Positions 49,920-58,261 of a stretch of 64,000 nt of DNA are shown here, in pieces. The notes below the pieces were generated by a model that was given only the letters and a program-made list of their open reading frames with translations, was not told the DNA's origin and searched no databases. Numbering within the stretch: position 1 is the first letter of the stretch; the number at the start of each line of letters is the position of its first letter. Source of the DNA: Phycisphaerales bacterium UBA7800 (GTDB taxonomy: Bacteria; Planctomycetota; Phycisphaerae; Phycisphaerales; Phycisphaeraceae). The translations under genes and the position numbers were made by a program. The stretch is from assembly GCA_002480565.1 (NCBI GenBank), contig DLCK01000072.1, positions 108,625 to 172,624 of the forward strand. Direction: 5' to 3'.

Positions 49920-51875
49920 TCAACGAACCGGCCAGAGAATCCAGCGATTGTGACCGGGTTCGATTTTCCCAAAGGGGCCAGCGATTGACTCGTCACCCAT
50001 TGTGCGAGCAAAGTAATCCCTGGTCACGCCTTCCACATTGGGCATGGGCAGTGTCCACGTGGATGCTGCTTCCATGACTGTCATCGTGACTTCACCGCTG
50101 GCGATGATCATGCGACAGGTTGGTACTTCGATGGAGTGTTGATCCTGCTTCATGACCTTCTGCCATGATGCAAGATCCAGTCGGCGATCCTTGATCCAAT
50201 GAGCCGTTGGTTGAGGCTGCACTTCTGAGTCTTTCTGTGATACCACAGCTTGTGTGTAAGCATCGCCAATGACATCTTGTTTGACGCGTCCATGGTTGGT
50301 ATGAATTCGGAGTTTTTCGTTTGAGCCAATAAAGACGTTGTAGTCACTGGTATTGTTGCGTGACTGCTTGCCGGCAAATGGCATGCTGATGGCTGCGACG
50401 TTGTTGCCGATGAACATGTTGCCAAGAATTTGATGGTTGGAGGTTTCCACTGCGTGCTTGTCTTTACCGAGTGTTCTGCCGGAGACGACTTGGCCGAGGA
50501 TGCCATAGCGAGCGTTGTGATACAGCAGGTTATTGGTGATAACCAGGTCGGATGCGTCGTGTGAATAGATGCCATCTCCTGCATAAAAGTTTGAGTAATT
50601 GCGGGTGTAGCAGACAACGTTGTTGTCGATGAGCATGCGACCTTCACCGAGTTCGACAAAGATGCCTTTGCCCAATGAGCCGGAGACGAAGTTGCGGCTG
50701 ATGCGAGCGCCCTTGTAGCCGTTATCGATCCAGATGCCCGGGCCATCGTTGTCGATGACAAGATTGCCTTCAATGACACCACCGTTAAAGGCATGGACTT
50801 TGATACCGCCTGCTTCTTCCCAACTGGCATTGATTTTGGATTCAAACCCCAGACGGTTGTTGCGGCGGACGATGTTACCGCGGATGACCGAGCCGCCTGT
50901 GTTCCAGCCTGCCACACCGCAGAGTCCGTTGTCTTCGATGATGTTGTTCAAGACTTGATTGCCACCACCGATCATGATTCGTTTTTGGTCATCATCGGTG
51001 TCGACCAATGCACTCACACCCCATGTTTCTGAGCCGATGTCGATGCCGACGGTCTTGGCATAGCGGATGATGTTGTCACGGATAATCCAGTTCTTGCCGG
51101 TGCGGGTAGAGATCATGCCGACCTGTGGGAATGGGCCTTGGTTGGCGCAGTGTTCGAAGATAAAGCCTTCGATAATGATGTCTCGCAATGCGCGACGTGA
51201 TGGTGCAAAGACACGATCGCGTGTGGTCAGCTCAATGGTTCCCGCTTGAATCTTGCGCAGGTGTCCGGGCAGATGCAGTAGCAACGTATCGCCCTGCTGC
51301 CCGACGATCCAGGTTGCCGGTGTGTCGTAGAGTTGTTTGAGTGTGGTGACCTGCGTCATGGGCATGCCATCGACGAAGAGTTGGCCAAGGGTGATCGGCC
51401 ACTGTGCGGCATCGTCTGCAACAGGTCGAGCTTCGGTGCTTTTATCCTTGCTCGAAACACTGATGGTACGCAAAAACGGATTGCGACGCCCAGTAAACAA
51501 AGATGCCTCCAGCGGAGCAACGTAGACATCCTCATGATCCGCGACTGGCTTCCATTGAGGTGTCCAGACATCGGACCCTTTGATGTAAGCTCGATGACGA
51601 ACCGCGGAAATATAGGTCACACCACTACCGGTCTTACCCGGTGCGACATGTTCACGGTAGACACCTGGATGCACGATGACGGTATCACCTTTGGTCGCAA
51701 TTTGAGCTGCTGCGTTGATGGTCTTAAACGGTTGTTCTAAAGTCCCCTTGGCAGAGTCTGACGCATTGGGATTGGCTTGATCCACATGAAGCATCGCTGC
51801 ATGCAGTGATGTACTTAATGTCAAAAGCAGTACCCAAAAACTCGAACGCAGGATAAGTGTTGAGACATGAATCAT
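49920..51875 (-). CDS. Secreted right-handed beta-helix protein (DUF1565-like start)
   Basis: From the ATG at 51875 the protein is 651 residues with a signal peptide (about 1-26, ending LHAA). It opens with the DUF1565/parallel beta-helix pattern LHVDQANPNASDS, then GTLEQPFKTINAAAQIATKG and GDTVIVHPGVYRE. A long helix of Asn-rich rungs follows (VLNNIIEDNG, VIEGNLVIDND, ISRNFVSGS, VITNNLLYHN). Such proteins include polysaccharide lyases and epimerases acting on uronates or galactans. The frame to 51968 overlaps the pseudopilin gene and is rejected for the signal-peptide start. It is co-oriented with two pseudopilins and a LacI gene. Confidence 0.8.
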   Translation of the reverse strand: MIHVSTLILRSSFWVLLLTLSTSLHAAMLHVDQANPNASDSAKGTLEQPFKTINAAAQIATKGDTVIVHPGVYREHVAPGKTGSGVTYISAVRHRAYIKGSDVWTPQWKPVADHEDVYVAPLEASLFTGRRNPFLRTISVSSKDKSTEARPVADDAAQWPITLGQLFVDGMPMTQVTTLKQLYDTPATWIVGQQGDTLLLHLPGHLRKIQAGTIELTTRDRVFAPSRRALRDIIIEGFIFEHCANQGPFPQVGMISTRTGKNWIIRDNIIRYAKTVGIDIGSETWGVSALVDTDDDQKRIMIGGGNQVLNNIIEDNGLCGVAGWNTGGSVIRGNIVRRNNRLGFESKINASWEEAGGIKVHAFNGGVIEGNLVIDNDGPGIWIDNGYKGARISRNFVSGSLGKGIFVELGEGRMLIDNNVVCYTRNYSNFYAGDGIYSHDASDLVITNNLLYHNARYGILGQVVSGRTLGKDKHAVETSNHQILGNMFIGNNVAAISMPFAGKQSRNNTSDYNVFIGSNEKLRIHTNHGRVKQDVIGDAYTQAVVSQKDSEVQPQPTAHWIKDRRLDLASWQKVMKQDQHSIEVPTCRMIIASGEVTMTVMEAASTWTLPMPNVEGVTRDYFARTMGDESIAGPFGKIEPGHNRWILWPVR

Positions 51876-51937
51876 ATTAAAAAACCTGTTGTGAGATATT
51901 GAAAATAGTTTCGTGTTGGTTTGTGTTGTGTACTGGT

Positions 51938-52612
51938 TTACCAGACTTTGAATCGATAACCGCCCCACCCGATAGCAACCTTGCTTTTCCGGATTGAGCC
52001 GACCGGTGTACTGTTGGGTTTTTCGATCCAGTCTGTTTTTTTGAACTCGGCATGGGCATCAAGAAAAACGATATTGGCACCGGCGGACCCCTCCGCCCCG
52101 TGACGAGTCTTGGCGTACAGCGAGTATGAGAAGGTATGGTTCTGCCAATATCCTTTGAAGTAGTCGGTCCCATCCATGTACTCGATAACATCCTTAGGAA
52201 AGGCAGCGTCCGAACGTTTGAGACGGGCGTGACCTTTGAACCAGGGATTGCCACTACCGCCCCACTGCGGTGTCATGAAGCTGATGGCATTGATGAAGTT
52301 GCCGTTCATACCATAGCCTTTGCGAGTTGGATCAGCCGGGCAGACATTCAGTGTGTTGGTGTTCAAGTCATACAGTGATTTAAACTTGGAATACCAGACT
52401 CCGCCGACGAGCCATTCCTTGTTGTCATTGCTATAGATGTTGGCCGTGATGGCAATCTGCCGAGTATTGGACAGACAACTGGTGCGATAAGCAGAGACAC
52501 GTGCCTGTGACAATGCCGGCAGGAGAATCGCGATAAGCACAGAGATAATTGAGATGACAACCAGTAATTCGATGAGTGTAAATGCCGAGTGTCTGCTGAA
52601 TTGTTTTGTCAT
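51938..52612 (-). CDS. Pseudopilin with FTLIE N-terminal methylation motif
   Basis: The 224-residue protein has the leader MTKQFSRHSA followed by FTLIELLVVISIISVLIAIL, with Glu at mature position 5 and Ala before the cut site. GGAGG precedes the ATG. The globular domain ends with RHGAEGSAGANIVFLDAHAE, a degenerate H-X9-DG-type region in which the DG reads DA. It is encoded between a second pseudopilin and a beta-helix protein, in the same direction as the LacI regulator. Confidence 0.87.
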   Translation of the reverse strand: MTKQFSRHSAFTLIELLVVISIISVLIAILLPALSQARVSAYRTSCLSNTRQIAITANIYSNDNKEWLVGGVWYSKFKSLYDLNTNTLNVCPADPTRKGYGMNGNFINAISFMTPQWGGSGNPWFKGHARLKRSDAAFPKDVIEYMDGTDYFKGYWQNHTFSYSLYAKTRHGAEGSAGANIVFLDAHAEFKKTDWIEKPNSTPVGSIRKSKVAIGWGGYRFKVW

Positions 52613-52680
52613 TGTCAGCCTCCAATCATGGTATCGGGCAGGTGACGTGGTACATCAACTGTAATTGTCCGATGTCTTAC

Positions 52681-53346
52681 TTAGTATTTGGCGTTATGCC
52701 CCACCAACCAGTAGGACAGTCCGGTATTATTCGTCCCATCAAGTTCTTCATAAGCACGGTTGCCTGCGTTGCCACCGGCAAAGAGCATGTTGGGATGCTG
52801 CTCATGCGTCTGCCAGCCATAGCGTCGGGAGTTGTAGTAATACGACGGGCGATAAAGTCTTGCCACCTGCGTATCTGATGTGGACGCGACGGCATCAATG
52901 AAAGTGATCATCTTGTGTGGTTTGATAATATTTCGCAGTTGTACCTTGGGGGCTTGGGGTGGCCATGTGTATATGCCACCAAGCCGATCATTAAATGCGT
53001 AGGTGATCCAATCCTGTTTGTAGTAATCAGGACAGGCCTTAAACAGGCGATCATTCTGCAAGTAAATCCGCAAGCCTGAACTAAAATTCAGCGAATAGGT
53101 TCCGGATGTGATATTACCTTTATTCCATGTAAATGAACCGGGAAACCAATCACTATTATCCTCAATGTACATCGCCAACGGGATATGCAATTGGTGCAGA
53201 TTACTCAGACATGCCACGCTTCGAGCTGCTTCTCTGGCTTTGGCCAATGCCGGCAGGAGAATGGCGATGAGCAATGAGATGATTGAAATCACGACAAGCA
53301 ACTCAATGAGTGTAAAGGCATGATGTTGAGAATGTCGTAATCGCAT
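52681..53346 (-). CDS. Pseudopilin with FTLIE N-terminal methylation motif
   Basis: From the ATG at 53346 (GGAG upstream) the protein is 221 residues. The leader MRLRHSQHHA is followed by FTLIELLVVISIISLLIAIL (Glu at +5, Ala at -1). The C-terminal HPNMLFAGGNAG corresponds to the position of the H-X9-DG motif, now with GG in place of DG. It is paired with the next pseudopilin 68 bp downstream. Two different pseudopilins in one unit suggest that they form a heteromeric tip or minor-pilin complex. Confidence 0.87.
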   Translation of the reverse strand: MRLRHSQHHAFTLIELLVVISIISLLIAILLPALAKAREAARSVACLSNLHQLHIPLAMYIEDNSDWFPGSFTWNKGNITSGTYSLNFSSGLRIYLQNDRLFKACPDYYKQDWITYAFNDRLGGIYTWPPQAPKVQLRNIIKPHKMITFIDAVASTSDTQVARLYRPSYYYNSRRYGWQTHEQHPNMLFAGGNAGNRAYEELDGTNNTGLSYWLVGHNAKY

Positions 53347-53376
53347 GGCGGGGCTCCTGACGTTGGACAGCATTGA

Positions 53377-54090
53377 TTATTTGACGCGTTGAACTTGGAA
53401 AGTTTCGACCTGCAATTTGCACGAACCCACCGACGCATTGCCGGGATTCACCGCTTGAAGTCTGAGAATCAAATCCTGCTGAGCTTCAAATTCGAGGACT
53501 TGTTCAAAGGTAATTTCATTAGGCAGATTCTTGCCAAACGCGCCGGACTTGTTGATGTTCATATCCTGTTCTTCATGTGTCTGAGCGATGCGTCCGTCAC
53601 TGCTGATTTGATAGATACCAGCCCGTGCATGACCGGCTGAAGGATTCTGCACACCCACGAGAGTCGCCTTGATCTGCACCTTGTATTTGCCAGCGGTATC
53701 GGGCTTGAAAATCACAGCCACCGACTCGCTGCGATGGGCGGACTTCTTGGCTGGGCGGGTAATGAGACTGTTGTTCTTGTACTGCATCTGTGGGTCTTTG
53801 GTGACTTTTTCGCCACCTTGCCAGATGCGTATGAATCCGACATACGTCCCCTTGGTCATCGGCAGATAGGTCTCAGTGGGCGCGGCATTGGTCTTGTCCT
53901 GATAGGCCACCGTCCATATCGCGCCGTTGTCGACATAGGGATTGCCCATGTCCCATGTCCAACTGCCCGATGCCCACTGCTTGGTGTTGTTGCCATCTAT
54001 CGGCTTAAGCGTCCATGTATCCGACTCGGCAGCCAGCAGCAACGATGGGACCAGTAACAAACTCAATAACATAGCCTGCAAAGATTTCAT
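53377..54090 (-). CDS. Secreted beta-sandwich-like protein of unknown function
   Basis: The 237-residue protein has a clear signal peptide (MKSLQAMLLSLLLVPSLLLA). The mature part is beta-rich, with Trp-containing strands (GSWTWDMGNPYVDNGAIWTV) and a C-terminal LILRLQAVNPGN, followed by a last strand KLQVETFQVQRV, as in carbohydrate-binding jelly-roll modules. No family can be named with confidence. It is the first gene after the LacI regulator, so it may be an envelope carbohydrate-binding component of the cassette. Confidence 0.68.
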   Translation of the reverse strand: MKSLQAMLLSLLLVPSLLLAAESDTWTLKPIDGNNTKQWASGSWTWDMGNPYVDNGAIWTVAYQDKTNAAPTETYLPMTKGTYVGFIRIWQGGEKVTKDPQMQYKNNSLITRPAKKSAHRSESVAVIFKPDTAGKYKVQIKATLVGVQNPSAGHARAGIYQISSDGRIAQTHEEQDMNINKSGAFGKNLPNEITFEQVLEFEAQQDLILRLQAVNPGNASVGSCKLQVETFQVQRVK

Positions 54091-54137
54091 GCACGAACAC
54101 CTTCATGGGAACAAAAATTAAAATGAAATACATCCAC

Positions 54138-55178
54138 TTACTTCAAAGCACATGTGGACTGACGAACAATCAACTCCGGCTTAAGACGTATCTGAACCGG
54201 CGAATACGCATCATCATCGGATGACGAATTATTGATGCGATTGATAATTAACTGAGCGGCTTTCCGCCCTATTTCCAAGGGGTTTTGGCGAATGGTGGTT
54301 AATGCCGGCTGCATGAATTCTGCAAACGGAAGATCAGCAAAACCAATGACCGACACATCCGCACCCACACGTCTATTCATGTCCGTAAGCTGCGTGTACA
54401 CCGGCGCAGCCATATAGTCATTGGCAGCAAAAATCGCGGTAGGCATCGCATGCGTGGCAAAGTAACTACGAACAAAATCGGGATTGCCCGAGAACGTCTT
54501 GTTTTGACACACGTCATATTGCACGTCAGGACAAGTCTTGATGATCGACTCAAAACCTTCACGACGATGACGCGCGGTACTGGTAAAGTCCGGGCCGGCA
54601 AAGTGGACGATGTGTCGATGACCAAGTCCAAGTAAATGTTCTGCAGCCAGTTGTCCGCCGTGATAGTCATCGGTGCCCACGAAATCGGCGCGATGTGAAT
54701 TGGGTAATGCCCGATCCACTGCAACCAACGGCAAATGGTGATCGTGAATTTCATGCAGGTAATCATCAGACGCAGAGTCTTCAACTGGCCGAAGTATCAA
54801 ACCGTCAACACGCCGGTCAACAAGTTGATGAATCAACTGCAACTCCGTCTTGTCATGCTTCCATTTCCCATCAATATTGCGATTGGCCCAAAGCATCATG
54901 GGGACGAAATCATCTTTGAACAGTATTTCATGAATCCCCGCAACAATGTTGGCCAGGAAAGTGTCACTATTGACGGGCACCATCACTCCGATGGTATTGG
55001 TGCGGCCTGTTTGAATTCCGCGGACCAGTAGATTCGGCCGATAGTTCATGTCCTTGGCAACCTGCAACACGCGATCACGCGTCTTCTGCGAAATGTCTTC
55101 ACGCCCTGAAAGAACTTTCGACACCGTGGCAATGGAGACGTTGGTCTGTGCGGCAATTTGCTTGAGACTGACGGCCAT
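54138..55178 (-). CDS. LacI-family transcriptional regulator
   Basis: From the ATG at 55178 the protein is 346 residues. It has the LacI helix-turn-helix (LKQIAAQTNVSIATVSKVLS) and hinge region (TRDRVLQVAKDMNYRPNLLV), then the effector domain (IGVMVPVNSDTFLANIV; PTAIFAANDYMAA; SVIGFADLPFAEFMQPALTT). Two palindromic sites with the same TTACGTAA core lie just upstream, exactly 44 bp apart. It heads the minus-strand cassette with a secreted protein, two pseudopilins and two beta-helix proteins. The 21-residue extension to 55241 would run through the operator and is rejected. Confidence 0.94.
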   Translation of the reverse strand: MAVSLKQIAAQTNVSIATVSKVLSGREDISQKTRDRVLQVAKDMNYRPNLLVRGIQTGRTNTIGVMVPVNSDTFLANIVAGIHEILFKDDFVPMMLWANRNIDGKWKHDKTELQLIHQLVDRRVDGLILRPVEDSASDDYLHEIHDHHLPLVAVDRALPNSHRADFVGTDDYHGGQLAAEHLLGLGHRHIVHFAGPDFTSTARHRREGFESIIKTCPDVQYDVCQNKTFSGNPDFVRSYFATHAMPTAIFAANDYMAAPVYTQLTDMNRRVGADVSVIGFADLPFAEFMQPALTTIRQNPLEIGRKAAQLIINRINNSSSDDDAYSPVQIRLKPELIVRQSTCALK

Positions 55179-55202
55179 AATTATTGAATCTCCAAAAAAC
55201 AG

Positions 55203-55222
55203 CTTACGTAAGTATTTTCGCA
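55203..55222. promoter_or_regulatory. LacI-type operator, proximal degenerate copy
   Basis: TTACGTAAGTATTTTCGCA (from 55204) matches the perfect distal site at 15 of 19 positions. It lies 26-44 bp before the LacI start. Confidence 0.6.
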
Positions 55223-55246
55223 GCCACTTACCGGAAGTCAAGCAAA

Positions 55247-55268
55247 GTTACGTAAATATTTACGTAAC
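55247..55268. promoter_or_regulatory. LacI-type operator, 22-bp perfect palindrome
   Basis: GTTACGTAAAT (55247-55257) and its exact reverse complement ATTTACGTAAC (55258-55268) form a perfect 22-bp palindrome. It lies between the LacI gene and the divergent TPR gene and could control both. Confidence 0.8.
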
Positions 55269-55331
55269 TCCTGAAATCAGGCTGTCATCACGTGATCTCC
55301 TTTCGGTGAGGATGCGTATAATGGCCAGTCC

Positions 55332-57647
55332 ATGAGCGATTTATCTTTAACATCCCCAACCGACACATCGGCACAAACCGATCCAATCAAGACAGGCAAC
55401 AGCCTTCATGTTGCGTGGACGCAGGCCCTGCTACTGACATTGGTGACGGTGGTGGTGTACCTGCCTGCTTTGCGATGTGAGTTTATCTGGGATGACGACT
55501 ACTACGTGACGGAGAATGATACGCTCCGTGATATGGATGGGCTGGTTCGGATTTGGACGCAGCCTGGCGCCGTGCCACAGTATTACCCGTTGGTGCATTC
55601 GGTGTTCTGGGTGCAGTATCAACTCTTTAAGCTCAACCCGGTGAGCTACCACGCGGTGAATCTTTTCTGTCACCTGTTGGTGAGCCTGCTTTGGTGGCGA
55701 GTGCTTAAACGACTATCCATCCCTGGCAGTTTTCTTGCAGCCATGATCTTTGCCGTCCATCCGATTCAGGTCGAGTCCGTCGTCTGGGTGACGGAACTCA
55801 AGAATGTCCTCAGTGGTGTGTTCTATTTATTGACTGCCCTGGCCTACCTGCGGTTTACAGGGATCAATGAATCGACTCAACCGCAAAATCAAAGTCCACT
55901 GCGTTGGCGTTGGTATGTCATCGCCCTGCTTTGCTTCACCGCTGCGTTACTCAGTAAAACCGTGGTCTGCACGCTCCCTGCTGCAATGGTATTGGTGATG
56001 TGGTGGAAGCGCCGGACATTCCCCTGGCGTGACCTTGCTTGTCTACTGCCACTCTTTGCGTTGGGGTTGGCGATGGGACTGCATACCGCTGCGATGGAAA
56101 AAAATCACGTCGGTGCTGAAGGTGCGGATTGGGCTTTTTGTTTGGCTGACCGCCTGCTCATTGCCGGTCGTGTGCTGTGGTTCTATGCAAGCCAATTGGT
56201 CTTGCCGATGAAAATGGTTTTCTTCTACGACTATTGGCAGATTGATCCGAATCAGTATTGGCAATGGTTTTTCCCGGTTGGTGTTCTGCTGGTGATATAC
56301 GCCCTGCTGCGCAACCGCCAACTCCTCACCGGCAAACCACTGGTTGGCATACTCTTTTTCGCAGGCACCCTTTTCCCTGCACTGGGATTCATCAACGTCT
56401 TCCCCATGCGATACTCATTCGTCGCCGACCACTTCCAATACCTCGCAGGCATGGGGATCATCGCAGTGGTGGCAGGTTTACTCTGGCATGGCTTGCGAAA
56501 CTTCCCCAAAGTCCGACTGACTGCTTCAATGCTCATCATCGTGCTACTGAGTCTTCGCACAACCACCTACATCCCGGCCTACACCAACCAGCAAACACTT
56601 TGGCAACACGTCATCGCCAACAACAATGCACCCTGGATGGCATTGAACAATCTGGGCGCGTTGTACCGTGATGCAGGCGAACACGACAAGGCAATGATCT
56701 GCTTTAAACAAGGCATCATCCATCGCCCCAACGAATACAGCATCTACAACAACCTCGGCCTGACGTATCGTGATCTGCAACAGTACGACCGCGCAGCACG
56801 TGTGTTGGAATATGCCCTGCCTTTGGAGACACGGGACGTGACGTTGTATGCAACACTGGCACGCGTCCGTGAATTACAAGGTCACCCCCTTGAAGCCATC
56901 CGCCTGCTAAAGATCGCCACGTCCAAGCGCCCCGCGCGTATCGACCTGTGGCTGAACATGGGCATCCTGCAAATCCAACAACGGCAGTGGCAAGACGCGG
57001 AGACGGCAATCCAATACGTGTTAAAGCATGATCCCTATCAACCCAAAGCATGGTTGGCGATGGGACAGATTCTCCAGGTTTCAAGTAGCCCCAAAGAAGT
57101 CGCAGACCATTTCACCAAAGCCTTGACCTACCTGCCCAACGATGCGTCGTTACACAATCAAGCAGCGTTGGCAAGGTTTAAGATCAACGAGCCTGATACG
57201 GCCATCAAACATTTGCAAGTTGCAGTACAACTCAACCCCGACACCGTGGAATACCTTGCCAACCTTGGCAGCATTTATCTCAAACAAAAACAGTGGACTC
57301 AAGCAAAGCGCTGGCTTAAACGTGCGAGTGTAATTGATCCCAATCGACCTGTGGTCTTGCGAAATTTGGCTATGTGTCTGCTCAATGATCCGGCATCAAC
57401 GTCTGACGATTTGCAATTGGCCAAAGCAAGTTTATTACACCTCAAACAGATTGATCCACAACTTTCAATAGCTGATCAAAAACTTTTAGCCACCGCCTGT
57501 GAAGCGACAGGTGACTATGCAGGTGCGATTCAAATCCTCCAACCGCTCCTAAAGGTACTCACTACCTCCCCAACGCCTCCCCAGTCGGAAATCGACTCGA
57601 TCAGAAGACAATTAAATCGTTGCAACCAAGCACTTTCCAAGATGTAG
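55332..57647 (+). CDS. Polytopic membrane protein with C-terminal TPR repeats (TMTC-like)
   Basis: The 771-residue protein has about ten hydrophobic segments in residues 30-430, then tandem tetratricopeptide repeats from about 435 to 760 (WMALNNLGALYRDAGEHDKA, YSIYNNLGLTYRDLQQYDRA and VEYLANLGSIYLKQKQWTQA). The first extracytoplasmic loop has FIWDDDYYV (DDD at 54-56), the acidic motif of GT-C glycosyltransferases, and HPIQVESVVWVTELKNVLSG, like TMTC/PMT-related proteins. It may be a glycosyltransferase using a lipid-linked sugar, but this is inferred from architecture. It is divergent from the LacI gene, with the palindromic operator between. Confidence 0.78.
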   Translation: MSDLSLTSPTDTSAQTDPIKTGNSLHVAWTQALLLTLVTVVVYLPALRCEFIWDDDYYVTENDTLRDMDGLVRIWTQPGAVPQYYPLVHSVFWVQYQLFKLNPVSYHAVNLFCHLLVSLLWWRVLKRLSIPGSFLAAMIFAVHPIQVESVVWVTELKNVLSGVFYLLTALAYLRFTGINESTQPQNQSPLRWRWYVIALLCFTAALLSKTVVCTLPAAMVLVMWWKRRTFPWRDLACLLPLFALGLAMGLHTAAMEKNHVGAEGADWAFCLADRLLIAGRVLWFYASQLVLPMKMVFFYDYWQIDPNQYWQWFFPVGVLLVIYALLRNRQLLTGKPLVGILFFAGTLFPALGFINVFPMRYSFVADHFQYLAGMGIIAVVAGLLWHGLRNFPKVRLTASMLIIVLLSLRTTTYIPAYTNQQTLWQHVIANNNAPWMALNNLGALYRDAGEHDKAMICFKQGIIHRPNEYSIYNNLGLTYRDLQQYDRAARVLEYALPLETRDVTLYATLARVRELQGHPLEAIRLLKIATSKRPARIDLWLNMGILQIQQRQWQDAETAIQYVLKHDPYQPKAWLAMGQILQVSSSPKEVADHFTKALTYLPNDASLHNQAALARFKINEPDTAIKHLQVAVQLNPDTVEYLANLGSIYLKQKQWTQAKRWLKRASVIDPNRPVVLRNLAMCLLNDPASTSDDLQLAKASLLHLKQIDPQLSIADQKLLATACEATGDYAGAIQILQPLLKVLTTSPTPPQSEIDSIRRQLNRCNQALSKM

Positions 57648-57699
57648 TAGCTATCGGAACCTGTGAGTGAATCTGGGTTGTCTGGTTGGTCTGTAGCAC

Positions 57700-57851
57700 G
57701 AAAAAAGCTGCATTTAGACGATTAACCAATTCCACATTTTCACAACTCAGCGGTCTGGAAGGTATGTTTAGCCTGCTCATGTGAGCAAAGCAATTTGTCC
57801 GCGTAGCCTGAACTGCCGGGGGGCAGAACAGGCCCAGTCTTGGAGGCTGGT
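57700..57851 (+). ncRNA. Structured 5' leader of the small gene at 57852 (candidate cis-regulatory RNA)
   Basis: The leader contains hairpin GCTCA-TG-TGAGC (57775-57786) and a striking symmetric stem at 57806-57833: GCCTG/CAGGC, an AA/AA internal loop, CTGCC/GGCAG and a GGGG tetraloop. A third short stem, CCAG/CTGG (57834-57850), encloses the Shine-Dalgarno GGAGG in its loop. I do not recognise a known riboswitch class. The layout could control ribosome access to the downstream gene. Confidence 0.42.
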
Positions 57852-58097
57852 ATGCCAAAGAATTTGACCCATGATTTAAATGATGATGCCCAGGTTTTTC
57901 TCAAGTCTCTAATCAATGAATTAAAGGCAAGAGATGAGTTCACCCGACTCACGCGGCATCTTCGAGAAACGTCCGACAAACAAACGGACGTGCCCCAGTG
58001 TTATCGCGATCTGTGCATCGGACGTCGCGCCATCCAATTGGCAGAGCGCAAGCATTACCGCGCTTACCGGAATCTGATTCGACACTTTGAACTTTGA
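57852..58097 (+). CDS. Small hypothetical protein
   Basis: The 81-residue protein begins MPKNLTHDLNDDAQ; GGAGG at 57842-57846 with 5-nt spacing supports this ATG over one four codons earlier. The sequence is charged and predicted helical (INELKARDEFTRLTRHLRET; GRRAIQLAERKHYRAYRNLI) with two cysteines (CYRDLC). I do not recognise the family. The strong ribosome site and structured leader argue that it is real. A 124-bp palindromic repeat follows. Confidence 0.6.
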   Translation: MPKNLTHDLNDDAQVFLKSLINELKARDEFTRLTRHLRETSDKQTDVPQCYRDLCIGRRAIQLAERKHYRAYRNLIRHFEL

Positions 58098-58120
58098 TGT
58101 GTCATGAAGTGTTCGAAACA

Positions 58121-58244
58121 CTCAATTCATTTTTACCGCCAAGACGCCAAGATCAAAACCAAGATAATGCGATTGAGAACCTGAAAATCTCTGCCTTGTT
58201 TAGCTTGGCGTTTTTGGCGTCTTGGCGGTAAAAAATGAATTGAG
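58121..58244. repeat. CCGCCAAGACGCCAAG-type 124-bp palindromic element
   Basis: The left arm CTCAATTCATTTTTACCGCC, then AAGACGCCAAG (58121-58152), is matched by the right arm GCGTTTTTGGCGTCTTGGCG, then GTAAAAAATGAATTGAG (to 58244). The outer 30 bases of the arms pair almost perfectly. It is the better-preserved relative of the element at 19131-19250. Confidence 0.93.
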
Positions 58245-58261
58245 TTTTCAAAGCCCCTGCA

